NCBI RefSeq assembly: GCF_002095575.1 | Contig: NZ_MLJJ01000001.1 | Location: 124,001 to 188,000 of the forward strand | DNA: 64,000 bases | Source: Pantoea septica | Lineage (GTDB): Bacteria; Pseudomonadota; Gammaproteobacteria; Enterobacterales; Enterobacteriaceae | Direction: 5' to 3' | In this document: positions 1 to 8,886 of the stretch, in pieces | Layout: each line of letters opens with the position of its first letter | Position numbering within the stretch: position 1 is the stretch's first letter | Made by a program: the position numbers and the translations under genes | The notes under the pieces: model-generated | Seen by the model: the letters and a program-made list of their open reading frames with translations, nothing else | The model's database searches: none | Told to the model about the DNA's origin: nothing

Positions 1-1501
<1,501 letters not shown>

Positions 1502-1503
1502 GC

Positions 1504-2610
1504 ATGAAAGGCAACAACGCTATGACGATGGCAGGCCAACCGGCGAAGGCGTTTAACTCGCGCGAGAGCATTATCCTGCTGCTGCTGAAGCTGCGCACCT
1601 TTATCGCGCTGTTTTTGATTGTCGGCTTCTTCGCGATCGCCGTGCCGGACTTTCTCGCGCTCGGCAGCCTGGTGATTATGGTGAAGCATATCGCCATCAA
1701 CGCCTTTCTGGCGCTGGGCATTACCTTCGTGATTATCACCGCCGGCATCGACCTCTCTATCGGCGCGACGCTGGGGCTGTGCGGCATGATCGCCGGCTGG
1801 CTGATCACCAAGGGGATCGTGCTGCCGATGTTCGGCATCGCCATCTTTCCCAGCGTCTGGGTCATCGTGCCGCTGGTGCTGCTGGTAGGCGGAGCGATCG
1901 GGGCGGCCAACGGCTGGATCATCACCCGCTACAACGTCGCGCCCTTTATCTGCACGCTCGGCACCATGTATATCCTGCGCGGCGCGGCGATGCTCACCTC
2001 GGGCGGCGAAACCTTCCCCGGTTTGCAGGGCAATCCGCTGCTCGGCAACACCGGCTTCGACCGCATCGGCGCCGGATCGCTGCTCGGCCTGCCGTACGCC
2101 ATCTGGATGATGATCGTGCTGGCGCTGGCGATCGCCTATATCGCCCGTCGCCTGCCGTTCGGCCGCCAGGTCTATGCCATCGGCGACAACGAGCGCGCCG
2201 CGGAGCTTTCCGGCGTCAAAGTGAAGCAGGTGAAAATCTGGGTCTATACGCTTTCCGGCTTCTGCGCGGCGATAGCGGGCATCGTGGTGTCGTCGCAGCT
2301 GGTAGCCAGCCATCCCGCCAACGGCACCTCGTTCGAAATGAACGCCATTGCGGCGGTGGTGCTGGGCGGCACTTCGCTGGCGGGCGGGCGCGGCACTATT
2401 CTCGGCACCCTGGTCGGCGCCTTTGTTATCGGCTTTCTCGCCGACGGCCTGATCATGATGGGGGTCAGCGAATTCTGGCAGATGGTGATCAAGGGCATCG
2501 TTATTATCATCGCCGTCATCATCGATCAGATGCAAAACCGCATGCAGCAGAAAGCGGCGGTGGTGGCGCAGAAGGCGCTGATCGAGGAGGGCGCGGAGGC
2601 AAAAAGTTAA
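1504..2610 (+). CDS. Sugar ABC transporter permease (RbsC-type)
   Basis: Inner-membrane permease of 368 residues belonging to the ribose/xylose/autoinducer-2 permease family. About eight to ten hydrophobic segments are visible, and the family loop with GTSLAGGRGTILGTLVGA lies near residues 290-310. The N-terminus has about 25 polar residues before the first membrane span, so an in-frame ATG at 1522 is an alternative start. It is separated from the upstream ATPase by 2 bp, indicating translational coupling. It would form the channel of the importer, with the specific binding protein outside the window. Substrate assignment is by context only. Confidence 0.92.
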   Translation: MKGNNAMTMAGQPAKAFNSRESIILLLLKLRTFIALFLIVGFFAIAVPDFLALGSLVIMVKHIAINAFLALGITFVIITAGIDLSIGATLGLCGMIAGWLITKGIVLPMFGIAIFPSVWVIVPLVLLVGGAIGAANGWIITRYNVAPFICTLGTMYILRGAAMLTSGGETFPGLQGNPLLGNTGFDRIGAGSLLGLPYAIWMMIVLALAIAYIARRLPFGRQVYAIGDNERAAELSGVKVKQVKIWVYTLSGFCAAIAGIVVSSQLVASHPANGTSFEMNAIAAVVLGGTSLAGGRGTILGTLVGAFVIGFLADGLIMMGVSEFWQMVIKGIVIIIAVIIDQMQNRMQQKAAVVAQKALIEEGAEAKS

Positions 2611-2618
2611 TCGGTGGC

Positions 2619-2655
2619 GGTGCAGGCTGGCTATTTTGCTGCACCCCCTTTTTTT
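2619..2655 (+). terminator. Rho-independent terminator between permease and transketolase genes
   Basis: A 7-bp perfect stem (GGTGCAG/CTGCACC) is followed by three further C residues and a run of seven T. It sits 9 bp after the permease stop and 50 bp before the aptA-like start. Because all genes run the same way, it is probably a partial terminator that lowers expression of the metabolic genes relative to the transporter, or it marks a separate promoter for the downstream genes. Confidence 0.7.
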
Positions 2656-2705
2656 ACTCTTCTCGAATATATATTCGGACGTGATTTTTAATTCAGAGGT
2701 GATGT

Positions 2706-3536
2706 ATGAATCCTTTCAAACTTCCGGTCGACGAACTGCAGCGTAAGGCGCGCGCCGTGCGCCGCCGCATTATCCAGCTTAACGCGGGCAGCCCGGCCGG
2801 CGGCCATACCGGCGCGGATCTGTCGCAGGCGGATATTCTGACCGCGCTCTATTTCCGCATCCTCGACTGCGCGCCGGATCGCACCGAGGATCCGCAGCGC
2901 GACATCTATATCCAGTCCAAAGGCCATGCGGTCGGCGGTTACTACTGCGTGCTGGCGGAGGCGGGCTATTTTCCGGTCGACTGGCTGCCCACCTATCAGC
3001 ATGCTGATTCGCATCTGCCGGGCCATCCGGTGCGGCAGAAAACCCCGGGCGTGGAGCTGAATACCGGCGCGCTCGGCCATGGCCTGCCGGTAGCGGTGGG
3101 GCTGGCGCTGGCGGCGAAAAAAGATGGCAGCAAGCGGCGCATCTTCGTGGTGACCGGCGACGGCGAGCTGGCGGAGGGCAGCAACTGGGAGGCGGCGCTG
3201 GTCGCGGCGCACTACGGCCTCGACAACCTGATTATCATCAACGACAAGAACAAGCTGCAGCTGGCGGGCGCGACGCGCGACATCATGAACACCGACCCGC
3301 TGCCGGAAAAATGGCGCGCCTTCGGCCTGGAGGTGACAGAGTGCAACGGCAACGACATGGCGCAGGTGGTCGAGACCCTTGAAAGCCTGCCGCAGAACGG
3401 CAAGCCGCAGGTCATCGTGGCGCATACCGAAAAAGGCTATGGCGTCTCCTTTATTCAGAGTAAAGCGGAGTGGCATCACCGCGTGCCGAAAGGCGAAGAG
3501 ATCGAACTGGCACTGGAGGAACTGAAAGATGAGTAA
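2706..3536 (+). CDS. aptA: Transketolase-like subunit A (probable apulose-4-phosphate transketolase)
   Basis: N-terminal half of a split transketolase (276 residues), carrying the thiamine-diphosphate-binding domain. The TPP motif starts at GDGELAEG and ends at INDKN about 25 residues later, and KGH and GALGHG segments typical of transketolases precede it. A GAGGTGATGT ribosome site sits just before the ATG. Its last 8 bases overlap the start of the partner subunit. Split transketolases beside an FGGY kinase and a sugar ABC transporter are the known arrangement for D-apiose use, where the enzyme moves a two-carbon unit from apulose 4-phosphate to glyceraldehyde 3-phosphate. The transketolase call is firm; the apulose substrate is inferred from context and other pentose or tetrose routes remain possible. 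Confidence 0.75.
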   Translation: MNPFKLPVDELQRKARAVRRRIIQLNAGSPAGGHTGADLSQADILTALYFRILDCAPDRTEDPQRDIYIQSKGHAVGGYYCVLAEAGYFPVDWLPTYQHADSHLPGHPVRQKTPGVELNTGALGHGLPVAVGLALAAKKDGSKRRIFVVTGDGELAEGSNWEAALVAAHYGLDNLIIINDKNKLQLAGATRDIMNTDPLPEKWRAFGLEVTECNGNDMAQVVETLESLPQNGKPQVIVAHTEKGYGVSFIQSKAEWHHRVPKGEEIELALEELKDE

Positions 3537-4473
3537 TGCGCAACATTTAGCCAGCGTAATGGTGACCGCCTTTATCGACGCAGTGAATCGCGGCGTGGAT
3601 CTGGTGCCGGTGGTGGCGGACTCCACCTCAACCGCAAAAATTTCGCCCTTTATTAAGGCCTTTCCCGACCGGCTGGTGAACGTCGGCATCGCCGAGCAGA
3701 CGCTGGTCGGCACCGCAGCCGGGCTGGCGCTGGGCGGCAAGATCGCCGTAACCTGCAACGCCGCGCCCTTCCTGGTGTCGCGCGCCAACGAGCAGGTCAA
3801 GGTCGACGTCTGCTACAACAACACCAATGTGAAGCTGTTCGGCCTTAATGCCGGCGCCAGCTACGGCCCGCTCGCCAGCACCCATCACAGCATCGACGAT
3901 ATCGCGGTGATGCGCGGCTTCGGCAACATCGAAATTTACGCGCCCGCCTGTCCGCTGGAGTGCCGCCAGATCATCGACTATGCGCTTGAGCACGTCGGCC
4001 CGGTCTATATCCGCCTCGACGGCAAAGATTTGCCGCAGCTGCACAGCGACGATTACCGCTTCGAGCCGGGTAAAATCGACCAGCTGCGCGAAGGCAAGGA
4101 TATCGCGCTGGTGGCGATGGGCTCGACGGTGCATGAGATCGTTCACGCGGCGGAGCAACTGGCTGAGAAAGGGATCTCAGCGGGTGTGATCAGTGTTCCA
4201 TCCATCAGACCCTGCGATACCCAACAGCTGCGCAACCTGCTAAATCACTATCCAGCCGCGATCAGCGTGGAGGAGCACAACGTTAACGGCGGCGTCGGCA
4301 GTCTGGTGGCCGAGGTGTTGGCGGAAGGGGGCTGCGCCATTCCGCTGCTGCGCCTGGGCATCCCGGACGGGCAGTACGCCATCGCGGGCGATCGCGCCTC
4401 CACGCGCGCGTATCACGGCATCGACGCCGCGAGCGTCGTCAACAGCGCAGTGCGCATTTGTGCGGGAGCCTGA
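3529..4473 (+). CDS. aptB: Transketolase-like subunit B (probable apulose-4-phosphate transketolase)
   Basis: C-terminal half of the split transketolase (314 residues), containing the pyrimidine-binding and C-terminal domains. The pyrimidine domain shows the catalytic Glu in the segment NVGIAEQTLVGTAAG (about residue 56), and a later region SVEEHNVNGGVGSLVAEV is characteristic of the C-terminal domain. It overlaps the A subunit by 8 bp, which implies stoichiometric co-translation of a heteromeric enzyme. The kinase start follows 2 bp after its stop. DXS-like or acetoin dehydrogenase-like readings are less likely given the neighbours. Substrate is inferred. Confidence 0.75.
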   Translation: MSNAQHLASVMVTAFIDAVNRGVDLVPVVADSTSTAKISPFIKAFPDRLVNVGIAEQTLVGTAAGLALGGKIAVTCNAAPFLVSRANEQVKVDVCYNNTNVKLFGLNAGASYGPLASTHHSIDDIAVMRGFGNIEIYAPACPLECRQIIDYALEHVGPVYIRLDGKDLPQLHSDDYRFEPGKIDQLREGKDIALVAMGSTVHEIVHAAEQLAEKGISAGVISVPSIRPCDTQQLRNLLNHYPAAISVEEHNVNGGVGSLVAEVLAEGGCAIPLLRLGIPDGQYAIAGDRASTRAYHGIDAASVVNSAVRICAGA

Positions 4474-4475
4474 CC

Positions 4476-5963
4476 ATGGAAGACGCCCTTATTCTGGCGA
4501 TTGACGAAGGCACCACCAATGCCAAGGCGATCGCCGTCAATCGCCAGGGCCGCGTCGTGGCGCGGGGCAGTCAGCCGCTGACGCTGTCGCATCCGCAGCC
4601 GGGGCTGGCGGAGCAGGACGCGCTGGCTATCTGGCAGGCGGTGAAGCAGGCGGTTGCCGACTGCCTGGCGCAGTGCGATGGCGCGCCGGTGGCGGCGGTG
4701 GCGATCAGCAATCAGCGTGAGTCGGTGCTGATCTGGCAGCGGCGCGACGGCAAGCCGCTCACGCCGCTGGTAAGCTGGCAGGATCGGCGCTCGGAAGCCT
4801 TTTGTCGCGACCTGCGCGCCGCGGGCAACGCCTCGCGCATAACCGGGCTGACCGGGCTGGCGGTGGATCCGATGTTCCCGGCGGCGAAGCTTACCGGCAT
4901 GCTGACGGCGATCCCGGACGGCGCGGCGCGCGCGGCGGCGGGCGAACTCTGCATCGGCACGGTCGATAGCTGGCTTGCCTGGCAGCTCAGCGCGGGCGAG
5001 GTGTTCGTTACCGATCACGCCAACGCTGCGCGCACTCAGCTTTATAGTCTGCACAGCGGCGGCTGGGACGATGAGCTGCTGCGTCTGTTTCAGCTGCCGC
5101 GCGCCGCGCTGCCGACTATCGTGCCGTCGGCCAGCGAGCAGGGCGCGGTGGCGATTAACGCTATTCCGGGCCTGGCGCCGGGCACGCCGATTCTGGCGCG
5201 CATCGGCGATTCCCATGCGGCGCTGCAGGCGCAGCGGCGCGGCGACGAAGAGGTGGTGAAGGCGACCTACGGCACCGGCTCTTCGCTGATGATGTCGATG
5301 GCGACGCCGCTGCTCACTGATAACGGCCTGAGCACCACCGTAGCCTGGCACGACGGCGCGCTGCGCTTCGCCTTCGAGGGCAATATTACGCACACCGGCT
5401 CCGGCGCGGCCTGGCTGGGCAAGATGCTCGGCATTCAGGACCCGCACCAGCTGACCGCGCTGGCGCGCACCGCCGACAGCAATCAGGGCGTCTATTTTGT
5501 GCCGGCGCTCTCCGGGCTGGGCGCGCCCTGGTGGGATCTGCGGGCGCGCGGCATGGTGTGCGGCCTGACCGACGCCGCCACGCCTGCGGTGCTGGCGCGC
5601 GTGGCGCTGGAGTCGATCGTGTTTCAGATCGCGGACGTCTTTTTCGCCATGGAGCAGGCGAGCGGCCAGCGGCTGTCGGCGCTCTGCGTGGACGGCAGCG
5701 CGACCGCCAACGACTGGCTGATGCAGCTGCAGGCGGACGTGCTGCAGCGCCCGCTGCTGCGCGCGCCCACGGCGGAGGTATCCGCGCTCGGCGCGGCGCT
5801 GCTGGCAGGCAAGGTGCTCGGCTGGTGGCGGCAGGGCAGCGAGATGCAGGCGCTACAGGGCGGCACGCGCGTCGAGCCGCGCAGCGAGCAGGCGCAGGCG
5901 ATGCGGGAGAGCTATCAGGGATGGATAGCGGCGGTGGCGCGCTGCCGGTTTCAGCCGGCGTGA
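4476..5963 (+). CDS. aplK: FGGY-family carbohydrate kinase (probable apulose kinase)
   Basis: Sugar kinase of 495 residues with the ASKHA fold: N-terminal phosphate-1 motif AIDEGTTNAKAIA, a second ATP-site motif YGTGSSLMMS near residue 267, and a C-terminal segment VDGSATANDWLMQLQADVLQRP typical of glycerol/xylulose-type FGGY kinases. ATG 4476 gives the family N-terminus; an in-frame TTG at 4458 would overlap the upstream gene and is less likely. It would phosphorylate the ketose made from the imported sugar, giving the substrate of the split transketolase. With the transporter and transketolase the set fits the D-apiose to apulose to apulose-4-phosphate pathway. A glycerol-, ribulose- or erythrulose-type kinase cannot be excluded. 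Confidence 0.75.
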   Translation: MEDALILAIDEGTTNAKAIAVNRQGRVVARGSQPLTLSHPQPGLAEQDALAIWQAVKQAVADCLAQCDGAPVAAVAISNQRESVLIWQRRDGKPLTPLVSWQDRRSEAFCRDLRAAGNASRITGLTGLAVDPMFPAAKLTGMLTAIPDGAARAAAGELCIGTVDSWLAWQLSAGEVFVTDHANAARTQLYSLHSGGWDDELLRLFQLPRAALPTIVPSASEQGAVAINAIPGLAPGTPILARIGDSHAALQAQRRGDEEVVKATYGTGSSLMMSMATPLLTDNGLSTTVAWHDGALRFAFEGNITHTGSGAAWLGKMLGIQDPHQLTALARTADSNQGVYFVPALSGLGAPWWDLRARGMVCGLTDAATPAVLARVALESIVFQIADVFFAMEQASGQRLSALCVDGSATANDWLMQLQADVLQRPLLRAPTAEVSALGAALLAGKVLGWWRQGSEMQALQGGTRVEPRSEQAQAMRESYQGWIAAVARCRFQPA

Positions 5964-6003
5964 TGGCTGACGGCCTGTTAAACAAATTAGAGGCAGGGTG
6001 CAG

Positions 6004-6194
6004 ACGTGGGTGACAAGGCCCGATCGCAAAGACGCAAAAAACGTCATCCCTGACCGCTCGTCCCGCGCGTTTACGCCCCTCATCCCTGAGGGGGCGCCCG
6101 TCACCGGGCCAACGCGTTGCGTTGTTCAAAAACGCTCCCGGCGTTTTTGTCCTTGTCGCGGGACGCTTTGCTCTTCGGTCCATGTCACCCACGT
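6004..6194. repeat. Palindromic intergenic repeat, copy B (long form)
   Basis: A 191 bp element bounded by perfect 12-bp inverted ends (ACGTGGGTGACA at 6004-6015, complement at 6183-6194). Inside are the family core words: GATCGCAAAGACG near one end, GACGCTTTGCTCTTCGG near the other, and CATCCCTGA boxes, plus nested smaller hairpins. It lies between convergent genes (aplK and the MscS gene). Related copies occur at 6278, 22767 and, decayed, at 47427. Confidence 0.75.
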
Positions 6195-6277
6195 TTTGAG
6201 TTTATTAGCCGCCTGAAAAGAATGGCATGACGATATAACCACTGGGCTCCTAAGCAGCCGCACCATGCCGAAAGGGA

Positions 6278-6380
6278 AAGGGCGTTTCGCCCGAAGAGCA
6301 AAGCGTCGCGGGCCAGGGATGGCCCGCGCCGAGGCGCAGGGATGCTTTATGCCGTCTTTGCGATCGGGCGAAATGCCCTT
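6278..6380. repeat. Palindromic intergenic repeat, copy A (short form)
   Basis: A 103 bp element whose ends pair as inverted repeats (AAGGGCGTTTCGCCCGA at the left; the right arm complement reads AAGGGCATTTCGCCCGA). The core carries GAAGAGCAAAGCGTC, two CAGGGATG boxes and CGTCTTTGCGATCGGG, shared with the other copies while the outer arms differ. Bases 6195-6277 between copies B and A hold no recognisable gene. Confidence 0.75.
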
Positions 6381-6418
6381 GACCCATCGCGAAACGCAAA
6401 GCGACGGGTTTGGGCAAA

Positions 6419-7543
6419 TTACGCCCGCCGCGCCTCTTCCTCATCGTTCTCCGCGCGCAGCATCTCCACCGGCGGAATACGGCCGCCGCTGAACTCCACC
6501 TGACGGATCGGGAAGGCGAAGCGCACATCGCGCTGCTCCAGCGCCGCCATCAGCTGCAGGTTAATCTCCTGCTGAATATCCATATATTTGTTGTAGTCGG
6601 CGTCAAGCACGAAGTAGACCACCTCGAAGGTCAGCTTCGAATCCTCAAACGCGAAAAAATGCGCGCGGTCGAAGCGGGTCAGCTCAATGCCCTGAATGAT
6701 CGACTTCACCAGATCGCTCACTTCGCGCACCTGCGCCGAAGGCGTGCCGTAGCTCAGGCCAAAGCGAAACACGATGCGCCGCTGCTGCATACGCTTGTAG
6801 TTGTGGATGGTCTGCTGCAGCAGAATGGTATTGGAGCAGACGATCTGCTCGCCGCTCAGGCTGCGCAGGCGCGTGGTCTTCAGGCCGATATGCTCGATAG
6901 AGCCGGCAATATCGCCGAACACAATAAAATCGCCGTGCTCGAAAGGTTTATCGAAGCCGATCGCCAGGGAGGCGAAAACGTCGCTCAGCACCGTCTGAAT
7001 CGCCAGCGCGATGGCGATACCGCCCACGCCAAGACTCGCTACCAGCGCGGTAATATTGATGCCCATATTCGACAGAATGGCGAGCAGCATCATTACCCAC
7101 ACTACCACGCGCAGCAGAATGCCCAGGATCACCGTCGTCACGGGATTGCGCACGTGCACCGGATCGCGCAGCAGATTATGCAGCCACAGCCGGATACCGC
7201 AGTCGATCCACATGGCTAGCTGCACGGCGAACGCGAGGAACCAGCCGTGAGAAATAAAACCGTCCCAGCTGGCGGGCACGTCGACGAAACGCAGGGCGAT
7301 CAGCAGCGAAAAGATCAGCAGCAGCAGCTGGCTGGTGCTGCGCAGGATCTCCACCAGAATCGAGGTGAAGCGCACGTGGCGCTGCTCGCTGTAGCGCGCG
7401 ATGCGGCTGGAGATAAAGCGTATGGCGCTGCGCAGCAGCCAGTAGATCACCAGCGTGCCCGCGACCACGATAGCGCTATTGATCCAGAAGGTTTGGTTCA
7501 GAAAAAGACGTTGAAAATAGCCGGATGAGAGCCAGTTTTCCAT
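6419..7543 (-). CDS. Mechanosensitive ion channel family protein (MscS-like)
   Basis: Small-conductance mechanosensitive channel homologue of 374 residues, predicted to release solutes on hypo-osmotic shock. Four or so hydrophobic segments fill the N-terminal half. The pore-lining helix ALVASLGVGGIAIALAIQTVL is followed by the family beta-domain (FDKPFEHGDFI, then the IVCSNTILLQQTIHNY region) and a cytoplasmic C-terminal vestibule. ATG 7543 is preceded by AAGGAG about 10 bp upstream; a longer in-frame start at 7588 lacks support. It is longer than MscS (286 residues) and close in size to mid-sized YnaI/YbdG-type homologues, but I cannot assign a paralogue. Its 3' end faces the repeat elements. 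Confidence 0.88.
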   Translation of the reverse strand: MENWLSSGYFQRLFLNQTFWINSAIVVAGTLVIYWLLRSAIRFISSRIARYSEQRHVRFTSILVEILRSTSQLLLLIFSLLIALRFVDVPASWDGFISHGWFLAFAVQLAMWIDCGIRLWLHNLLRDPVHVRNPVTTVILGILLRVVVWVMMLLAILSNMGINITALVASLGVGGIAIALAIQTVLSDVFASLAIGFDKPFEHGDFIVFGDIAGSIEHIGLKTTRLRSLSGEQIVCSNTILLQQTIHNYKRMQQRRIVFRFGLSYGTPSAQVREVSDLVKSIIQGIELTRFDRAHFFAFEDSKLTFEVVYFVLDADYNKYMDIQQEINLQLMAALEQRDVRFAFPIRQVEFSGGRIPPVEMLRAENDEEEARRA

Positions 7544-7638
7544 TGGGGAGTTTCTCCTTGCTGGGAGCCGGTTTAAAAAAGAGAGCAAGGAGAAGCATAG
7601 CCTGGATGCGCCGCGAGACAGCGCAAATCACTGAATAA

Positions 7639-8373
7639 TTACTGAAATCGATTCGCTTTGTCGCGCGCCAGGCGCTCAAGGGCGAAAATAACCTGCTGTA
7701 GCTGACGCTCCTGCAACGGCTCGATGGCGGTAAAACGGAAGCTGAGACGCGGCGTGACGCGCGTTTCGTTTTTGCTGGTCACCACGCTGCGCTCGCCGAT
7801 ATGGAGCAGCTGCGCGCCGACCTCGAACTGGCCATATTCGCCCAGCTCGACGTGCAGCTTTTTAAACTTGTCGCCGCTGCTCAGCCCCTCTGGCAGCGCC
7901 TCGTCCACCAGCACGCCGATACCGCCCAGCGACAGATCCTGCAGGCGGAAACGCACTTTTTTGCCGTTGGGCCACTCGCTATGACAGTAAAAGATCGGAT
8001 CGAGCGGTACGGAGATACGGAAAAATTCACGGCGCTGGATCTGCCACAGCAGGTCGGGCAGCGGCGCGCTAAAGGCGGGTAAACCCTCGAAGGTGGTTCT
8101 CTCCAGCGACGCGAGGCTGAACTCTACCTTGGCGCCGTAGGTTTCAGCGAAGATGCTCACATCGTTGCAGGAAAGCACATACTCGTTGTCGAGATTATTG
8201 CTGCCAAGGTCGAAAACAATGCGATCCTCGTCGGCATCCAGCATACGGCTGATAAACTGACCGCGCGAAAAAGTGACCATTAAAGGCGTCTGAAATCGTA
8301 GCAAATCCTTTATCACGCCGAGAACCGCCAGCGTGCCACGTTTGAGATACTGTTCTTTGTCGGCTTCTTTCAC
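7639..8373 (-). CDS. ycgR: Flagellar brake protein YcgR (c-di-GMP receptor)
   Basis: PilZ-domain protein of 244 residues that slows the flagellar motor when cyclic di-GMP binds. The N-terminal YcgR domain spans residues 1-110. The C-terminal PilZ domain has the arginine motif RREFFR near residue 115 and the second ligand motif DLSLGGIG near residue 150, so the binding site is intact. The start is GTG at 8373, with GGAG 7 bp upstream. A flagellar sigma-28 promoter match lies upstream at 8430-8456, as expected for a class 3 flagellar gene. No other flagellar gene is in the window. Confidence 0.95.
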   Translation of the reverse strand: MKEADKEQYLKRGTLAVLGVIKDLLRFQTPLMVTFSRGQFISRMLDADEDRIVFDLGSNNLDNEYVLSCNDVSIFAETYGAKVEFSLASLERTTFEGLPAFSAPLPDLLWQIQRREFFRISVPLDPIFYCHSEWPNGKKVRFRLQDLSLGGIGVLVDEALPEGLSSGDKFKKLHVELGEYGQFEVGAQLLHIGERSVVTSKNETRVTPRLSFRFTAIEPLQERQLQQVIFALERLARDKANRFQ

Positions 8374-8429
8374 TTACTGGCTCCAAAGGGGGCAAATTTG
8401 CTGTTATCGGATGCTTTATGCTCTCTCCG

Positions 8430-8456
8430 TTATCGGCGGCGGGCGCGGAAGCTTTA
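8430..8456 (-). promoter_or_regulatory. FliA (sigma-28) promoter for ycgR
   Basis: On the minus strand the sequence reads TAAAGCTT, 11 bases, GCCGATAA. The sigma-28 consensus is TAAAGTTT-N11-GCCGATAA, so 15 of 16 positions match with exact spacing. The -10 ends 57 bp before the GTG start of ycgR. Confidence 0.9.
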
Positions 8457-8509
8457 GGTTCTTAAGTCAATTTTTGTCGCGGTTTATCCTGCACCAGAGA
8501 ATTTCCCGT

Positions 8510-8518
8510 CTATACTTA
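8510..8518 (+). promoter_or_regulatory. Sigma-S-like -10 element for the GlsB/YeaQ gene
   Basis: CTATACTTA matches the extended sigma-S -10 consensus (KCTAYRCTTAA). It lies about 60 bp before the downstream ATG. No good -35 is needed or seen. Related genes are general stress genes, which supports the reading. Confidence 0.65.
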
Positions 8519-8579
8519 GCTCTGTAATTCTCCTGATTAATCAGGCGGTCACAACCTAAACAAAAGGAAGGAGTAGTAG

Positions 8580-8828
8580 ATGGGTATCATTTCATGGATC
8601 ATCTTTGGTTTAATCGCCGGTATTCTCGCTAAATGGATCATGCCTGGTAAAGATGGCGGTGGTTTTATCGTAACCGTTATTCTGGGAATCATCGGTGCGG
8701 TAGTCGGCGGCTGGATCAGTACCCTGTTTGGCTTCGGCCGAGTAGACGGCTTTAACTTCGGCAGCTTTGTGGTCGCGGTAATCGGTGCCCTTGTCGTGCT
8801 GTTTATCTACCGTAAAGTCCGTAGCTAG
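8580..8828 (+). CDS. GlsB/YeaQ/YmgE family stress-response membrane protein
   Basis: Very hydrophobic 82-residue protein made of about three transmembrane helices with glycine-rich spacing (GLIAGILAKWIMPG near the N-terminus, then ILGIIGAVVGGWI, then a C-terminal AVIGALVVLFIYRKV). This is the transglycosylase-associated/GlsB family, whose members (YeaQ, YmgE) are induced in stress and stationary phase; molecular function is not known. AAGGAAGGAG precedes the start. The sigma-S-like -10 upstream and a strong terminator downstream make it a single-gene unit. E. coli paralogue identity cannot be settled. Confidence 0.9.
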   Translation: MGIISWIIFGLIAGILAKWIMPGKDGGGFIVTVILGIIGAVVGGWISTLFGFGRVDGFNFGSFVVAVIGALVVLFIYRKVRS

Positions 8829-8849
8829 TACGCATAGCGTAAGAACTGC

Positions 8850-8876
8850 AACGGGACGACGTTGTCGTCCCGTTTT
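8850..8876. terminator. Bidirectional terminator between glsB-like gene and siderophore receptor
   Basis: A 10-11 bp stem (AACGGGACGAC/GTCGTCCCGTT) with a 3-base loop is followed by T residues on the plus strand and preceded by A residues. It lies between two convergent genes. Confidence 0.85.
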
Positions 8877-8886
8877 ACTTTCCCCG

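Noticed and set aside
6004-6380. CRISPR-like array at the repeats between aplK and the channel gene
   Set aside because: Only two palindromic units of unequal length with paired arms; no regular short repeats or spacers and no cas genes.
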